Shown: positions 51,659 to 60,590 of the stretch, piece by piece | Layout of the letters: each line of letters opens with the position of its first letter | How positions within the stretch are numbered: position 1 is the first letter of the stretch | Assembly: GCF_051020765.1 (NCBI RefSeq) | Contig: NC_134942.1 | Span: 3,100,001-3,164,000 of the forward strand | Origin: Lasioglossum baleicum | Lineage: Eukaryota; Arthropoda; Insecta; Hymenoptera; Halictidae | Reading direction: 5' to 3' | DNA: 64,000 nucleotides | The notes under the pieces: model-generated | Databases searched by the model: none | Seen by the model: the letters and a program-made list of their open reading frames with translations, nothing else | Told to the model about the DNA's origin: nothing | Made by a program: the position numbers and the translations under genes

Positions 51659-53061
51659 TTCTCCTTGTCCGCTATAAATCATCGGGAGCAAACATTTTAT
51701 TAAAACCGCTTATTCACAAGCCGGCGCGAAAATGATTCGATCATTTTTCATGTCGTCCGCGAACGGGTATACGGCGGAATTTCATCGTTGTTTCCCCGTT
51801 TTCCAGCTTTTCCTTCGCCGCCGCTGTTTCCGACCATTGTTGCGCACCATTGCATTGTCGGAAAAGCTTAATATCCCTCGGCGAACGCCTATTATAGGCG
51901 ACGGACAATTTACCGGGCGGCTCTCCCAAATTAATTAACTGTCCTGATTCACGGGAGCAGCGCCATGTTCTCGGCGGGCGCCATTCCGCCATTTTTGGTC
52001 AGTTTTTAATATCCTGCAGCACGGTGTGACCGAAAGTCGTGTAAACACAGTGCAAATACTCTGTAAATATTCACGGGAGCCGCGCCATGTTCACGGCGGG
52101 CGCCATTTTGACGCGTGATTGGCCTGCGGCCGCGCGATTTCGTCATTTTTCGTCGGTTTTTATTATCCTGCGGCACACCGTGAATTTAAAGTCGTGTAAA
52201 CAAATTGCGAATACTTCGTAAATGCAGTCGGGTGTCTGAACTTCGTTCTCTGAGAGATCTTTTAATGGCTGCGGGTTTTTATGCCGCGTAATCACGTTCG
52301 CGATCTACTTGCACGTATCTTGAACGAACAGCTCGAATTGCAAACGCAACAGTCACGAGACAAGAGATTACACAATGTCCGAGGAAAATGAATGTTTGAA
52401 ACACTTGGAACATTTCGCTCGTATTGAAAAATTTAGCAACCGGAGTTCGAGAAATTCATTCCGGAGTTGGAGAAAGTTTGCGCGCGTCTTTCCAATTAAA
52501 TTCGAGTCGCCGATAACAGTTTCTGTTCATTTGCCCACCTAGCAAATGCACGGGGGGGGAGGGGTGTTTCCGCTGGCAGAAAAGCGACCATCGTGTCGCT
52601 CTGTAAATATTAATTCGCCGAAAATTAATTGGAGAAAGCCGGCCGTATCGGGTCACTTCATAAATAACGCCGTTGCTTCATTAACCCAGTATGCAAACGT
52701 TTCCCGACGGAACGTATCGCGCCGGTCGACCTTAACGCCGTTTTGATTGCCCCCGTTGTGCAAAGTGAGGATGGTAATGGTTTCGGTCTAAAGATACGTA
52801 CAGAAAAGCGTGATAATTGGTCATTTATTTCGCATCAACGGAATAGTAATTATACAGAGCCACGGTTTCTGTGGCGAGGAAGAAAAATGAGCGTGGCCGC
52901 CTTGAAACGGCTACGAATACGTGTATCATGTGTGTGTGTGTGTACAGGGAGAAAAGTATAAAGATGAAAAGGTCAGGGCAAAGTAAATAGTAGCACGTAG
53001 AGAGTGGTTGGGCGGGCACAACAGTAATTAACCGCCTTATAATAATTAACCCGATTTACAG

Positions 53062-53273
53062 ATTCAATTTACACGGAGCGGTTCATGGGTTTGCCGACGG
53101 TCGAGGACAATTTCCACGGGTACGAGCAGGGCCAACTGCTCAACAAGGTAGACAATATTAAAACGAAGATGTACTACTTGATCCACGGGACTTTGGACGA
53201 CAACGTGCACTATCAGCAATCTCTGCTACTCGCCAAGGTGCTCGAGCAGAAGGACATTCTGTTTAGACAACAG
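53062..53273 (+). CDS. Dpp4: Dpp4 exon E (catalytic aspartate exon)
   Basis: The acceptor is GATTTACAG and the donor GTAAAC. The exon enters with two bases of a split Asp codon and exits in phase 0. It encodes SIYTERFMGLP, VEDNFHGYEQG and then LIHGTLDDNVHYQQS. The first Asp of that DD pair (codon 53196-53198) is the catalytic acid equivalent to human Asp708. The substitution of Ala by Leu inside the family GTADDN motif is conservative and does not touch the triad. The upstream intron is 8,273 bp. Confidence 0.95.
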
Positions 53274-53927
53274 GTAAACCACGTTCACTTTACAATTAAC
53301 ATTAACCCGCTTACCTGTCCTCCATTCTCTTTCGGGAAACCTCGTTCGGGAGACCATCAGTCGGATAATCACAGCATCTAACTTTGAACCTTGTTTGCAC
53401 TTTAGTTTTCGAGAAACTTTTAATTTTTTAAAAAGAAGGAAGACTTTGAGAATTTTATTGGCTTTAATTAATCAGGCTGGGTGGACGTTTTTGCATAGAA
53501 AGACTGTAGACTCTAAAATACAACAGTATATTTATCAATAGCATCACCAATGTTTAAAGATCTTTAAATATTTTTAAACGAGAACAAACTGAAAGCCAGA
53601 CTTTCAGAATTTTTTCTGCTTCAACTAACAAGGCTGGATGGACTGTTTTTGCATCGAAGGAGTCTGTGGACTCTAAAATACAACAGTATATTTTTGAATA
53701 GCATTATAAATGGTTCAGGATGTTTAAATCATTTTAGCGAGAGCAAGTTTTTTGGACATTTTATAGTTTATTCTATAAGAAATTATATAAGAAATATCAT
53801 AAGGATAATCATTAGTCTTTCGGTGCTTTCGTTGTTGAAAGAAATTGTGTGAGAGAGATAGTGGACTGTAATTGTTTGCGTTGGGATTTTGAACAGGCGT
53901 TTCAGTATTTGGATTTTTCTGTTGCAG
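53274..53927 (+). other. Dpp4 intron E-F, 654 bp
   Basis: The shortest visible intron. About half of it is a tandem duplication with a 157-bp period, listed separately. Confidence 0.9.
53442..53750 (+). repeat. 157-bp tandem duplication in the last Dpp4 intron
   Basis: Unit 1 (53442-53598) and unit 2 (53599-53750) share GACTTT.AGAATTTT, AGGCTGG.TGGAC, GTTTTTGCAT and ACTCTAAAATACAACAGTA in the same order. Moderate divergence implies an old event. Confidence 0.85.
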
Positions 53928-54023
53928 ACCTACACGGACGAAGATCACGGGATCGCGCAATCTCGAGCCCACTTGTACCACTCGTTGGAGAACTTTTTGG
54001 ACGAGTGTTTCGAGGCGTCATGA
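53928..54023 (+). CDS. Dpp4: Dpp4 terminal exon F (catalytic histidine, stop)
   Basis: After a 654-bp intron with a CTGTTGCAG acceptor, the last coding exon reads TYTDEDHGIAQSRAHLYHSL and then an ENFLDECF-type amphipathic tail, ending at TGA 54021-54023. The triad His codon is at 53946-53948 within the invariant DEDHGI motif. The C-terminus lies where the family normally ends, about 25 residues after the histidine. All three triad residues are therefore present across exons D, E and F. Confidence 0.95.
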   Translation, partial: TYTDEDHGIAQSRAHLYHSLENFLDECFEAS

Positions 54024-54206
54024 TCGCAGAGATCGACGTGAACCGACAATCTAGATCCTCCGCATCACCTGCCTCACATTCCACCTGTAAATACCCCGTC
54101 ACGTGTACATACTCGATGTACAATATGTAATATGAAGCGTTAGTGTATATAATCGAGGGAGAACCGAAACTAGGTACACTCGACGCAAACAGTCGCAACA
54201 AGAAAC

Positions 54207-54235
54207 GGAAGAAGAAGAAGAAGAAGAAGAAGAGA
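54207..54235. repeat. (GAA)n microsatellite
   Basis: About nine GAA triplets 185 bases after the Dpp4 stop codon. Confidence 0.9.
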
Positions 54236-55310
54236 AATGTGTCCCACTGCGGTTCGGCGTAAAGATTCGGAACCCTGAAGAAGAAAGCTGTATTCGAGTC
54301 GTTTTTTATTGACAGAGTAGATATAGATACTGTTATCAAATTTGAAACTCCCGTTTTCGGACGAGAAATATAATTGTTCCGTGTGACGCGCTGCAAATTT
54401 TGGATTCAAATCGGACAGGTGTTCGCGGTCACTTTCACCGGGCTTCCCCGTTTAGGTAACTACCAGGTGGCTCGATCTCTCGACTAAACGTTCAAACTAA
54501 TCGATAACTACCCCTCGAGGAAACTATTCGATCGAAATTGCACGTATAACTGCTGAAAACATTATTTTCATCAATACGTTGACCGTCGCGTTACTCGAAA
54601 TTATTTTCGCAGACCTAGAAATTCATTTTTTAACTAATAAATTGCATTTGTACCATATTCGCTTGTGATCTGCAAAACGCGGAAAGATTCAAGGGGAAAT
54701 TACTACGAGAAGTCCTAACTTCTCTGTTTTTATTTGATTAAAATCAATGTAGTAAACTATATTTTATTTTTGAATTACTCCAATGAGTATACTTGCTGTT
54801 GTTTTCTAGATTGACACAAAATTCCTTTTACTATGATTTCATCGAATTGTCGGTGCTGCTGAATCGACGGTCAACGTATTAGAAATGAAAAATAATTGTA
54901 TATAACACAGACTCAATCTTAAGTCTGTGTATATAATGTTAGACGCGTACAACAGAAGATTACCGATATTTTAGAAAGATATTAACCAAATGATAAATAT
55001 CCTCGTCCTTTTGCCAAATAGAATATAATGTCCGCCGTCGTGTAAAAATGATAGAAACACCCTAAATAGCGTAACAAAGCGTTAGAACGCATTCGAAATT
55101 GCCAAAAAATTGTCTTCAATGCTTGGGGATGATGAAACCCTTCCTCGAATCATCAGTGTCAAATATTTCCATCCCATATTTTACAAACAGAAGCGATCGC
55201 ACTAATGTTTCTATCAATATCTTTTTATATTCAACAAAGTGTTATCATTGCATTTGCTTCTGATTAATGAAAACATCTTCCATGTCGAGTGTATGAATAA
55301 GCTATAATTA

Positions 55311-55445
55311 GACTGCGGATTTTATACATAAATTTTAAACAATGAAAAGATTAAGAGAAATTGTACCTCATTCACAAATTATTAAAGGAACAGGCAAACT
55401 TACTATTTTTGCCTTGCGTTTCTCGGAAAATTTTGGTTTGCAGTC
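55311..55445. mobile_element. MITE, GACTGCGGAT family, shortened copy
   Basis: GACTGCGGATTTTATACAT at the left and TTTGCAGTC at the right; 135 bp, so internally deleted relative to the 200-bp copies. Confidence 0.65.
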
Positions 55446-56050
55446 TAGTTAGAACGATGAACGCTGGATTTAGTTGATCGAATGTTTTCTCCAGTGGCGT
55501 AGGACACGCTGGAGGCCAAACAGAGAGGCAAGCTAATGGTAAATTAAGAATCGGACGTATAATGACGGTGGTCTCGAACAGCCGAACGATTTTCTGCCCC
55601 CAAAGACAGCGCGAGCCTACATCGTGTTGAAGAGGAAATTTTTAATAACATTACGAGAGAGAGAATGGTAACGAATAATCAGGGCTAGAAGAACATTATT
55701 TTCTGAGAACATTGTAAAGTTATTACTGGCTTATGGAAATATTTATTAGAAACGATTTAACGGAATCTGTTGGTAAATGTCTTAAACGTAATTATATCGG
55801 AACAAGGATACATGTATTTAAAATTTCATAGATCACCTAAGAGACCTATACGTTCAGAAATTCCCCACCATATTGTTTCAGCCGACTATCGACGGACTGG
55901 TCGGTAGGATTTTTTTAGAATATTTTCTCAACGGTGACCACAGTTCGTTCGTTCGTCCGTCGAAGGCCTAACGGACCTGACATAACAAATCTTTATAAAC
56001 AATGAGCGCACGTAGAAAGAATATTACATCATGTAAGGTCCCCTAACGGC

Positions 56051-56395
56051 GCACTATGGGCCAAACCGACGAAATCTGTGTCAAAATCAAAGAACTTTCG
56101 ATAGAAATGAGATAGAGCGATGAAATGTTTTTTAAATGAAAGCTGAAACTTTGCAGAATATGGGATAATTATGGAGATTGTGGTACGAACGTTTTCTAAC
56201 CTTGAAAGAATTCGTTAAACTTGCACAATTTCAAGAAAATTGTGGTTTTTCCAATACAACGCGGGGAAAAAATTTTTTTTTAACATGCGACACATCATTT
56301 CCCGTAGATTTTTCACGCTGATTTCACGCTCTATCTCATTTCTATCGAAAGTTCTTTGATTTTGACACAGATTTCGACGGTTTGGCCCATAGTGC
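56051..56395. mobile_element. 345-bp palindromic MITE with 69-bp terminal inverted repeats
   Basis: The left repeat 56051-56119 begins GCACTATGGGCCAAACCG and the right repeat 56327-56395 is its inverse ending CGGTTTGGCCCATAGTGC. They match over 69 bases with almost no differences. The GGCG/GCGCC flanks add to the symmetry. No protein. A truncated relative lies at 28581-28845. Confidence 0.9.
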
Positions 56396-57323
56396 GGCGC
56401 CGTGAACCAACATGACCGCTCTTTTATTGTAACAATATAAAAGGAACATGTTCCTCTTGCGTTTCCATCGTTATTTTTTCATTATGCGAGGCATGCGTGA
56501 TTTTCGAGTGAACAAATGGTTAATAGTAACTCCGAGAAATGTTTATAAGAATAAAACTATCCTGCAAGAAAGGATCTGGGGATTCGATCTCCACTAATAT
56601 TGTTGATAATATTCTTTTTTATTTCGTTCATAAGTTATGGGTGATGGTCAACGATTACTATTAGCAGAGCTTTCGTTGCTGTAGTTGTTTTTCTTTTGTG
56701 ATATGCATTTTTTCCTCGCGTTGCAATAATTATGTTACGTTATCGTGGAATTATATAACGAGAGTTTGTACGATCTATAAGATCGCGAAAAAAGAACGTT
56801 ATTTACGTATAAACAAATTAACCTTTTCGTGTTGTTTTTACTAATATTGCGGGAAAGAACCTCTCTAACTATCACAGTTTAAGATTTCCTCCTTGTATAT
56901 ATAAGTTGCTGAGCTGGTTGTTACAAAATTCCTCTATATAACTATTTCTCTTTACATTATTATTAAAGAAGAATAATAATACTATTGCTACTAACGCTAA
57001 CGGTTAAGTGTATTTGTAGCATAAGCGATGTACTAACAAACTCTTTAAATACAAATGATTTTATAATGGAAGGACCACTGTAATGGTTTCACGAACAAGG
57101 ATCAAGAAAAAAACGAAATCTTCTCGAAAAACTAATTGTTATAAATTTTAATTCCGACGTATTGTACAAAATATCTAACCCAGTATATACAACTAAGAGA
57201 AAAACATAAGTAAAGGTACCCTCGAACCGTGCATAATTAGGTTTAAAGGTATAAATGATAACCCAATGGTATCGTTAAGTTACATTATTGTCCCATTCGT
57301 TGATATTTGTTGAATGTATCGTG

Positions 57324-57329
57324 AATAAA
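57324..57329 (+). terminator. AATAAA poly(A) signal, + strand (Dpp4 candidate)
   Basis: AATAAA in GTGAATAAAGCTC. Position fits the 3' end of a long Dpp4 transcript. Confidence 0.5.
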
Positions 57330-57338
57330 GCTCTATGT

Positions 57339-57344
57339 TTTATT
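57339..57344 (-). terminator. AATAAA poly(A) signal, minus strand (POLR1H)
   Basis: The minus strand reads GTTAATAAAACATAG, 82 bases after the POLR1H stop codon. It is a well placed signal for a short 3' UTR. Confidence 0.75.
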
Positions 57345-57425
57345 AACACAGAGTGTTCATGTTTCAACAAGCTGTTCGACAACTTTTATATCTTTGCCAA
57401 TAAGAGAGTGCACAATGTGTATGCG

Positions 57426-57450
57426 TTATGAGTTCTCCGTCTCTTTGTAT
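57426..57450 (-). CDS. POLR1H: POLR1H (RPA12) exon 3, 25-base terminal coding exon
   Basis: The minus strand has a TTTTGTTTTCTTCAG acceptor followed by ATACAAAGAGACGGAGAACT and then CATAA, giving YKETENS and the stop after joining to exon 2. This restores the family's usual end (CxxCK followed by a short acidic tail ending in Ser). Without it, the exon 2 frame would run on into an unrelated tail of about 40 residues. The exon is too small to be found by ORF length, but the phase, acceptor and family C-terminus all agree. Confidence 0.88.
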
Positions 57451-57804
57451 CTGAAGAAAACAAAACAAAGTATTAAATGTTTGTGAATAACCCCTGTTTC
57501 TAAATACCTTTACATACGCTACTGTGCAGAAGAAAGAAGCACCCAGTACAATTATAAGATATAACGACAAACAATATTGTATTGTACAATGATTGATTTA
57601 TTTCATATAAAGTATTAGATAATCCTCGATAACACATATTCTCAGAACTGTTCAATTAAACAGCAGAATCCTTTTTCAAATCTTACCATGTTCTTATTTG
57701 ATTTCTTACGCTTTTCTATTAAATATGGCTGGCTGCTTCTTTCTTTTGCACAGCAGTGTACATAGAACGTCGGTATACGCATGCAATCATCGAGAAATAC
57801 ATAC
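57451..57804 (-). other. POLR1H intron 2, 354 bp
   Basis: GTATGT donor, CTTCAG acceptor. The exon 2 reading frame happens to stay open for about 54 codons into it, which could mislead a gene finder into skipping exon 3. Confidence 0.88.
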
Positions 57805-58021
57805 TTGCACTTGGTGCAGGTATAGAAGACAGTCTGCCCTTCATCGGCAGATCTCAACTGCAAAGTGGCGTACGACATCTTGTCATTTTGGCACTGTGGA
57901 CATTTTCTTTCGACGATAGGACCTTCCGCCTCTTCCTTTTCGTCGTCTTTGTGCTTTGAAGATTTATACAAGTTGCTTTCGTTAAAATGAATCGTGTAAG
58001 ACATCGCCATGTCTCCAAAAG
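57805..58021 (-). CDS. POLR1H: POLR1H (RPA12) exon 2, TFIIS-like zinc ribbon
   Basis: The acceptor is TATTGATTTCAG and the donor GTATGT. The exon enters in phase 1 and leaves in phase 2. It encodes residues 46-116 plus two bases of residue 118's codon region: AFGDMAMSYTIHF, a charged linker KHKDDEKEEAEG, VERKCPQCQNDKMSY and LQLRSADEGQTVFYTCTKC. Cys86, Cys89, Cys114 and Cys117 form the C-terminal zinc ribbon. RSADE (102-106) is the invariant acidic hairpin that reaches the polymerase I active centre and drives cleavage of backtracked RNA. Confidence 0.95.
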
Positions 58022-58368
58022 CTGAAATCAATACGTAACATGAATGCTACAGGTATGAGGGAACCCGCAAATATTGAGTCGAGACAGGTTCTCGAGAACT
58101 TAAGGATTTTTGAGAATACCAGGGATTCCAGAGCATTTTCCCGAATTCTCAGGAGTCTTGAGAATTCTCACAAATTCTGATAGACTCGAGAACTCCGAAA
58201 TTTTGATAAACTAGAATTACAACTCAATCGAAATATTGAAAAGTACCTTCAGGACTCCATTCGCGTTTACAAGCATGACAAATTGTAATTCTATATAGTT
58301 TTATCAATTGTTGGTGTTCAGAGAGGTGTATAAGAATCCGAAAACTCGACTAAAATATTGAAAAATAC
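58022..58368 (-). other. POLR1H intron 1, 347 bp
   Basis: Contains a decayed duplicate of the exon 1 end (58221-58290) and imperfect GAGAATTCT-type repeats at about 58085-58200. Confidence 0.9.
58221..58290 (-). pseudogene. Decoy duplicate of the POLR1H exon 1 end
   Basis: This segment is a direct duplicate of 58343-58412 displaced by exactly 122 bases. On the minus strand it still reads ICHACKREWSPE and keeps a GT donor (GTACTT), but no convincing acceptor precedes it and it lacks the first Cys pair. It looks like a dead partial exon within intron 1. Confidence 0.85.
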
Positions 58369-58504
58369 CTTCAGGGCCCCATTCGCGTTTACAAGCATAA
58401 CAAATTACGTTTCCAGTGTTACCCAGCAAGGGCAATATTGACCCACAATCGGAGCAAAATCCAGGTGTGCTTATAAAAGACACAGTATCGTTATTCCTTG
58501 ACAT
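58369..58504 (-). CDS. POLR1H: POLR1H (RPA12) exon 1, RNA polymerase I subunit RPA12
   Basis: RPA12 is the small nucleolar RNA polymerase I subunit that combines RPB9- and TFIIS-like functions in rRNA transcription. Exon 1 encodes residues 1-45 (MSRNNDTVSF, then FCSDCGSILPL and ICYACKREWGPE), with the N-terminal zinc ribbon formed by Cys17, Cys20, Cys35 and Cys38. The donor is GTATTT after GGCCCTGAAG. I chose the ATG at 58504 because the joined protein is then 125 residues, the usual family size (yeast 125, human 126). An in-frame ATG at 58609 would add an unconserved 35-residue leader. Exons 1+2+3 total 378 bases including stop. The gene converges on Dpp4 with about 3.4 kb between stop codons. 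Confidence 0.95.
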
Positions 58505-59370
58505 TGTTAGGCCACATTCAATGCAGACGGCAGACGACAACAATACACGCAGTGATGCCAGACTGTGCCAGACTCGTTCCTTTCCAACGCGACCGCGCGC
58601 TACACTCACCAGCGTACGTTCAACCGTGGACCGTGGATGGTTAAATATTCAATGAAATTGTTATTCAAGGGCTAAAAAAATTGGTGGGTGTATACTGGAG
58701 AATCCTCTGTGTCTGTATTGTACAATAAAGATAATTTAATCATGCAAAATGAAAAATATTGGATATTCATTACAGCAGCAAATGATTCATGCCGCTTCTC
58801 CCATAAGACGCAATGTTAATTCCGGCACGAATTATTCGTATACGTACTTAGAGCGCCATCTAGCGGCAAAACGCTCAAACTGTTAGCCAAATGTTACCGA
58901 CAGAGCAAGTCAGGCCGGTAACAGCGCCATCTGTTAATGATAAAAGTTCTAGATGTTTATAACAGATGGCGCATAACTCCTTTCCATAAAATGCACTTTT
59001 CCTGTCTACAGTTCTGAATTACCAACCCTGCAGAAAATGCCATGATGCGGACTGTATCGAAATCAAACGATCAGCTAGTAAACTACATGAGGTTGCAACA
59101 TGGTTGCAACGCAACACAAAAGGTGCGTGTCTGAGACAGATAGATTTTACAACGTTGCAAGTCTCTCCGAGCTAGTCAACAATCTAGTTATAAATGTTTA
59201 GAATATAAGTTGTACATAATTTATTAGAGTTGTACGATACAAACATTTTATGTATAAATCTACAATGCATAAATAAAGACAACGTAATATAAAAGCATAT
59301 ATATCTGCGTATGTATTTATTGAACCACCAATTTTTCCCGCACGTCCAACTGCCCGTACGCCTTCGAAAA
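58505..59370. other. Upstream of POLR1H; no second gene seen
   Basis: The POLR1H promoter must lie here, but no TATA box or other element stands out. A short inverted repeat (GCGCCATCTGTTA near 58924 and TAACAGATGGCGC near 58962) and the related GCGCCATCTAGCGG at 58852 are the only structures noticed. Confidence 0.6.
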
Positions 59371-59375
59371 ACAAA

Positions 59376-59490
59376 ATGTTTTAGCCGTTTGACTTGTCGT
59401 TGAGTTGCGCTACTGAATTTCGTGCCACCTCCTTTGATGTCATATTCTCCTAATACAAAACTCAATTTTCGAGGTTTTCGAAAATTTTTG
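59376..59490 (-). repeat. Inverted leading monomer of the 59-60 kb array
   Basis: Reads as the reverse complement of the array monomer: GACTTGTCGTTGAGTTG, ACTGAATTTCGTGCCACCTC, then TTCTCCTAATACAAA. It stands head to head with the first forward monomer at about 59.51 kb. Confidence 0.88.
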
Positions 59491-59499
59491 CGAATTTTT

Positions 59500-60590
59500 C
59501 GACTTTCTACTAGGAGAACATGATGTCGAAGGAGGTGGCACGAAATTCAGTAGTACAAGTCAACGACAAGTCAGACACTCGAAAATGGGAGAAATTTTGA
59601 AAAATCTCGAAAACTGAGATTTGTATTAGGAGAACATGATGTCGAAGGAGGTGGCACGAAATTCAGTAGTACAAGTCAACGACAAGTCAGAGGGTCGAAA
59701 ATTTTCGAAAATCCCGAAAATTGAGATTTGTATCAGGAGAACATGATGTCGAAGGAGGTATCCGAAATTCAGTAGTACAAGTCAATGATAAGTCAGACGA
59801 TCGAAAAATTTCGAAAATCTCGAAAATTGAGATTTGTATTAGGAGAACATGATGTCGAAGGAGGTGGCACGAAATTCAGTAGTACGAGTCAACGACAAGT
59901 CAGACGGTCGAAAATTTTCGAAAATCCCGAAAATTGAGATTTGTATCAGGAGAACATGATGTCGAAGGAGGTATCCGAAATTCAGTAGTACAAGTCAATG
60001 ATAAGTCAGACGATCGAAAAATTTCGAAAATCTCGAAAATTGAGATTTGTATTAGGAGAACATGATGTTGAAGGAGGTGGCACGAAATTCAGTAGTACAA
60101 GTTAACGACAAGTCAGACGCTCGTAAATGGGCGAAATTTTGGAAAATTCGAAAACTGAGATTTGTATTAGGAGAACATGATGTCGAAGGAGGTGGCACGA
60201 AATTCAGTAGTACAAGTCAACGACAAGTCAGACGGTCGAAAATTTTCGAAAATCCCGAAAATTGAGATTTGTATCAGGAGAACATGATGTCGAAGGAGGT
60301 ATCCGAAATTCAGTAGTACAAGTCAATGATAAGTCAGACGATCGAAAAATTTCGAAAATCTCGAAAATTGAGATTTGTATTAGGAGAACATGATGTCGAA
60401 GGAGGTGGCACGAAATTCAGTAGTACAAGTCAACGACAAGTCAGACGCTCGTAAATGGGCGAAATTTTGGAAAATCTCGAAAACTGTGATTTGTATTAGG
60501 AGAACATGATGTCGAAGGAGGTGTTCGAAATTCAGTACTGCAACTCAACGTCGAGTCAGGCGGCCGATAATTTTGTGAAAAACGTTAATA
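59500..60590 (+). repeat. Satellite-like tandem array of mixed 106/107/115/116-bp monomers
   Basis: The marker GGAGAACATGATGTCGAAGG (or one-base variants) starts at 59513, 59629, 59736, 59842, 59949, 60055, 60170, 60277, 60383 and 60499. The steps are 116, 107, 106, 107, 106, 115, 107, 106 and 116. Three monomer types are visible: a long one with AAATGGGCGAAATTTTGG, a medium one with AAAATCCCGAAAATTGAG, and a short one with GAGGTATCCGAAATTC. Step sizes not divisible by three argue against a repeat protein. Confidence 0.93.

Larger units (their letters stand above)
44789..53061 (+). other. Dpp4 intron D-E, 8.3 kb
   Basis: The intron contains a 0.9-kb inverted-repeat structure, MITEs, and microsatellites, listed separately. 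The CpG-rich parts (45.7-46.2, 49.9-50.8, 51.4-52.7 kb) show no recognisable gene. Confidence 0.8.
54024..57350 (+). other. Dpp4 3' flank / 3' UTR candidate
   Basis: No coding sequence follows the stop. AATAAA signals occur at 54636-54641 and 57324-57329, so the transcript could have a 0.6-kb or a 3.3-kb 3' UTR; the sequence alone cannot decide. The stretch also contains a (GAA)n tract, a GACTGCGGAT MITE and the palindromic MITE at 56.05 kb. Confidence 0.5.

Noticed and set aside
57642..57804. Long C-terminal tail for RPA12 by reading past exon 2
   Set aside because: The tail has no counterpart in the family, whereas a consensus donor and a downstream 25-base exon give the normal end.
60062..60265. 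Open frame across the 59-60 kb array resembling a repeat protein
   Set aside because: Monomer steps of 106, 107, 115 and 116 bases shift the frame at each unit, so no continuous repeat protein can be encoded.
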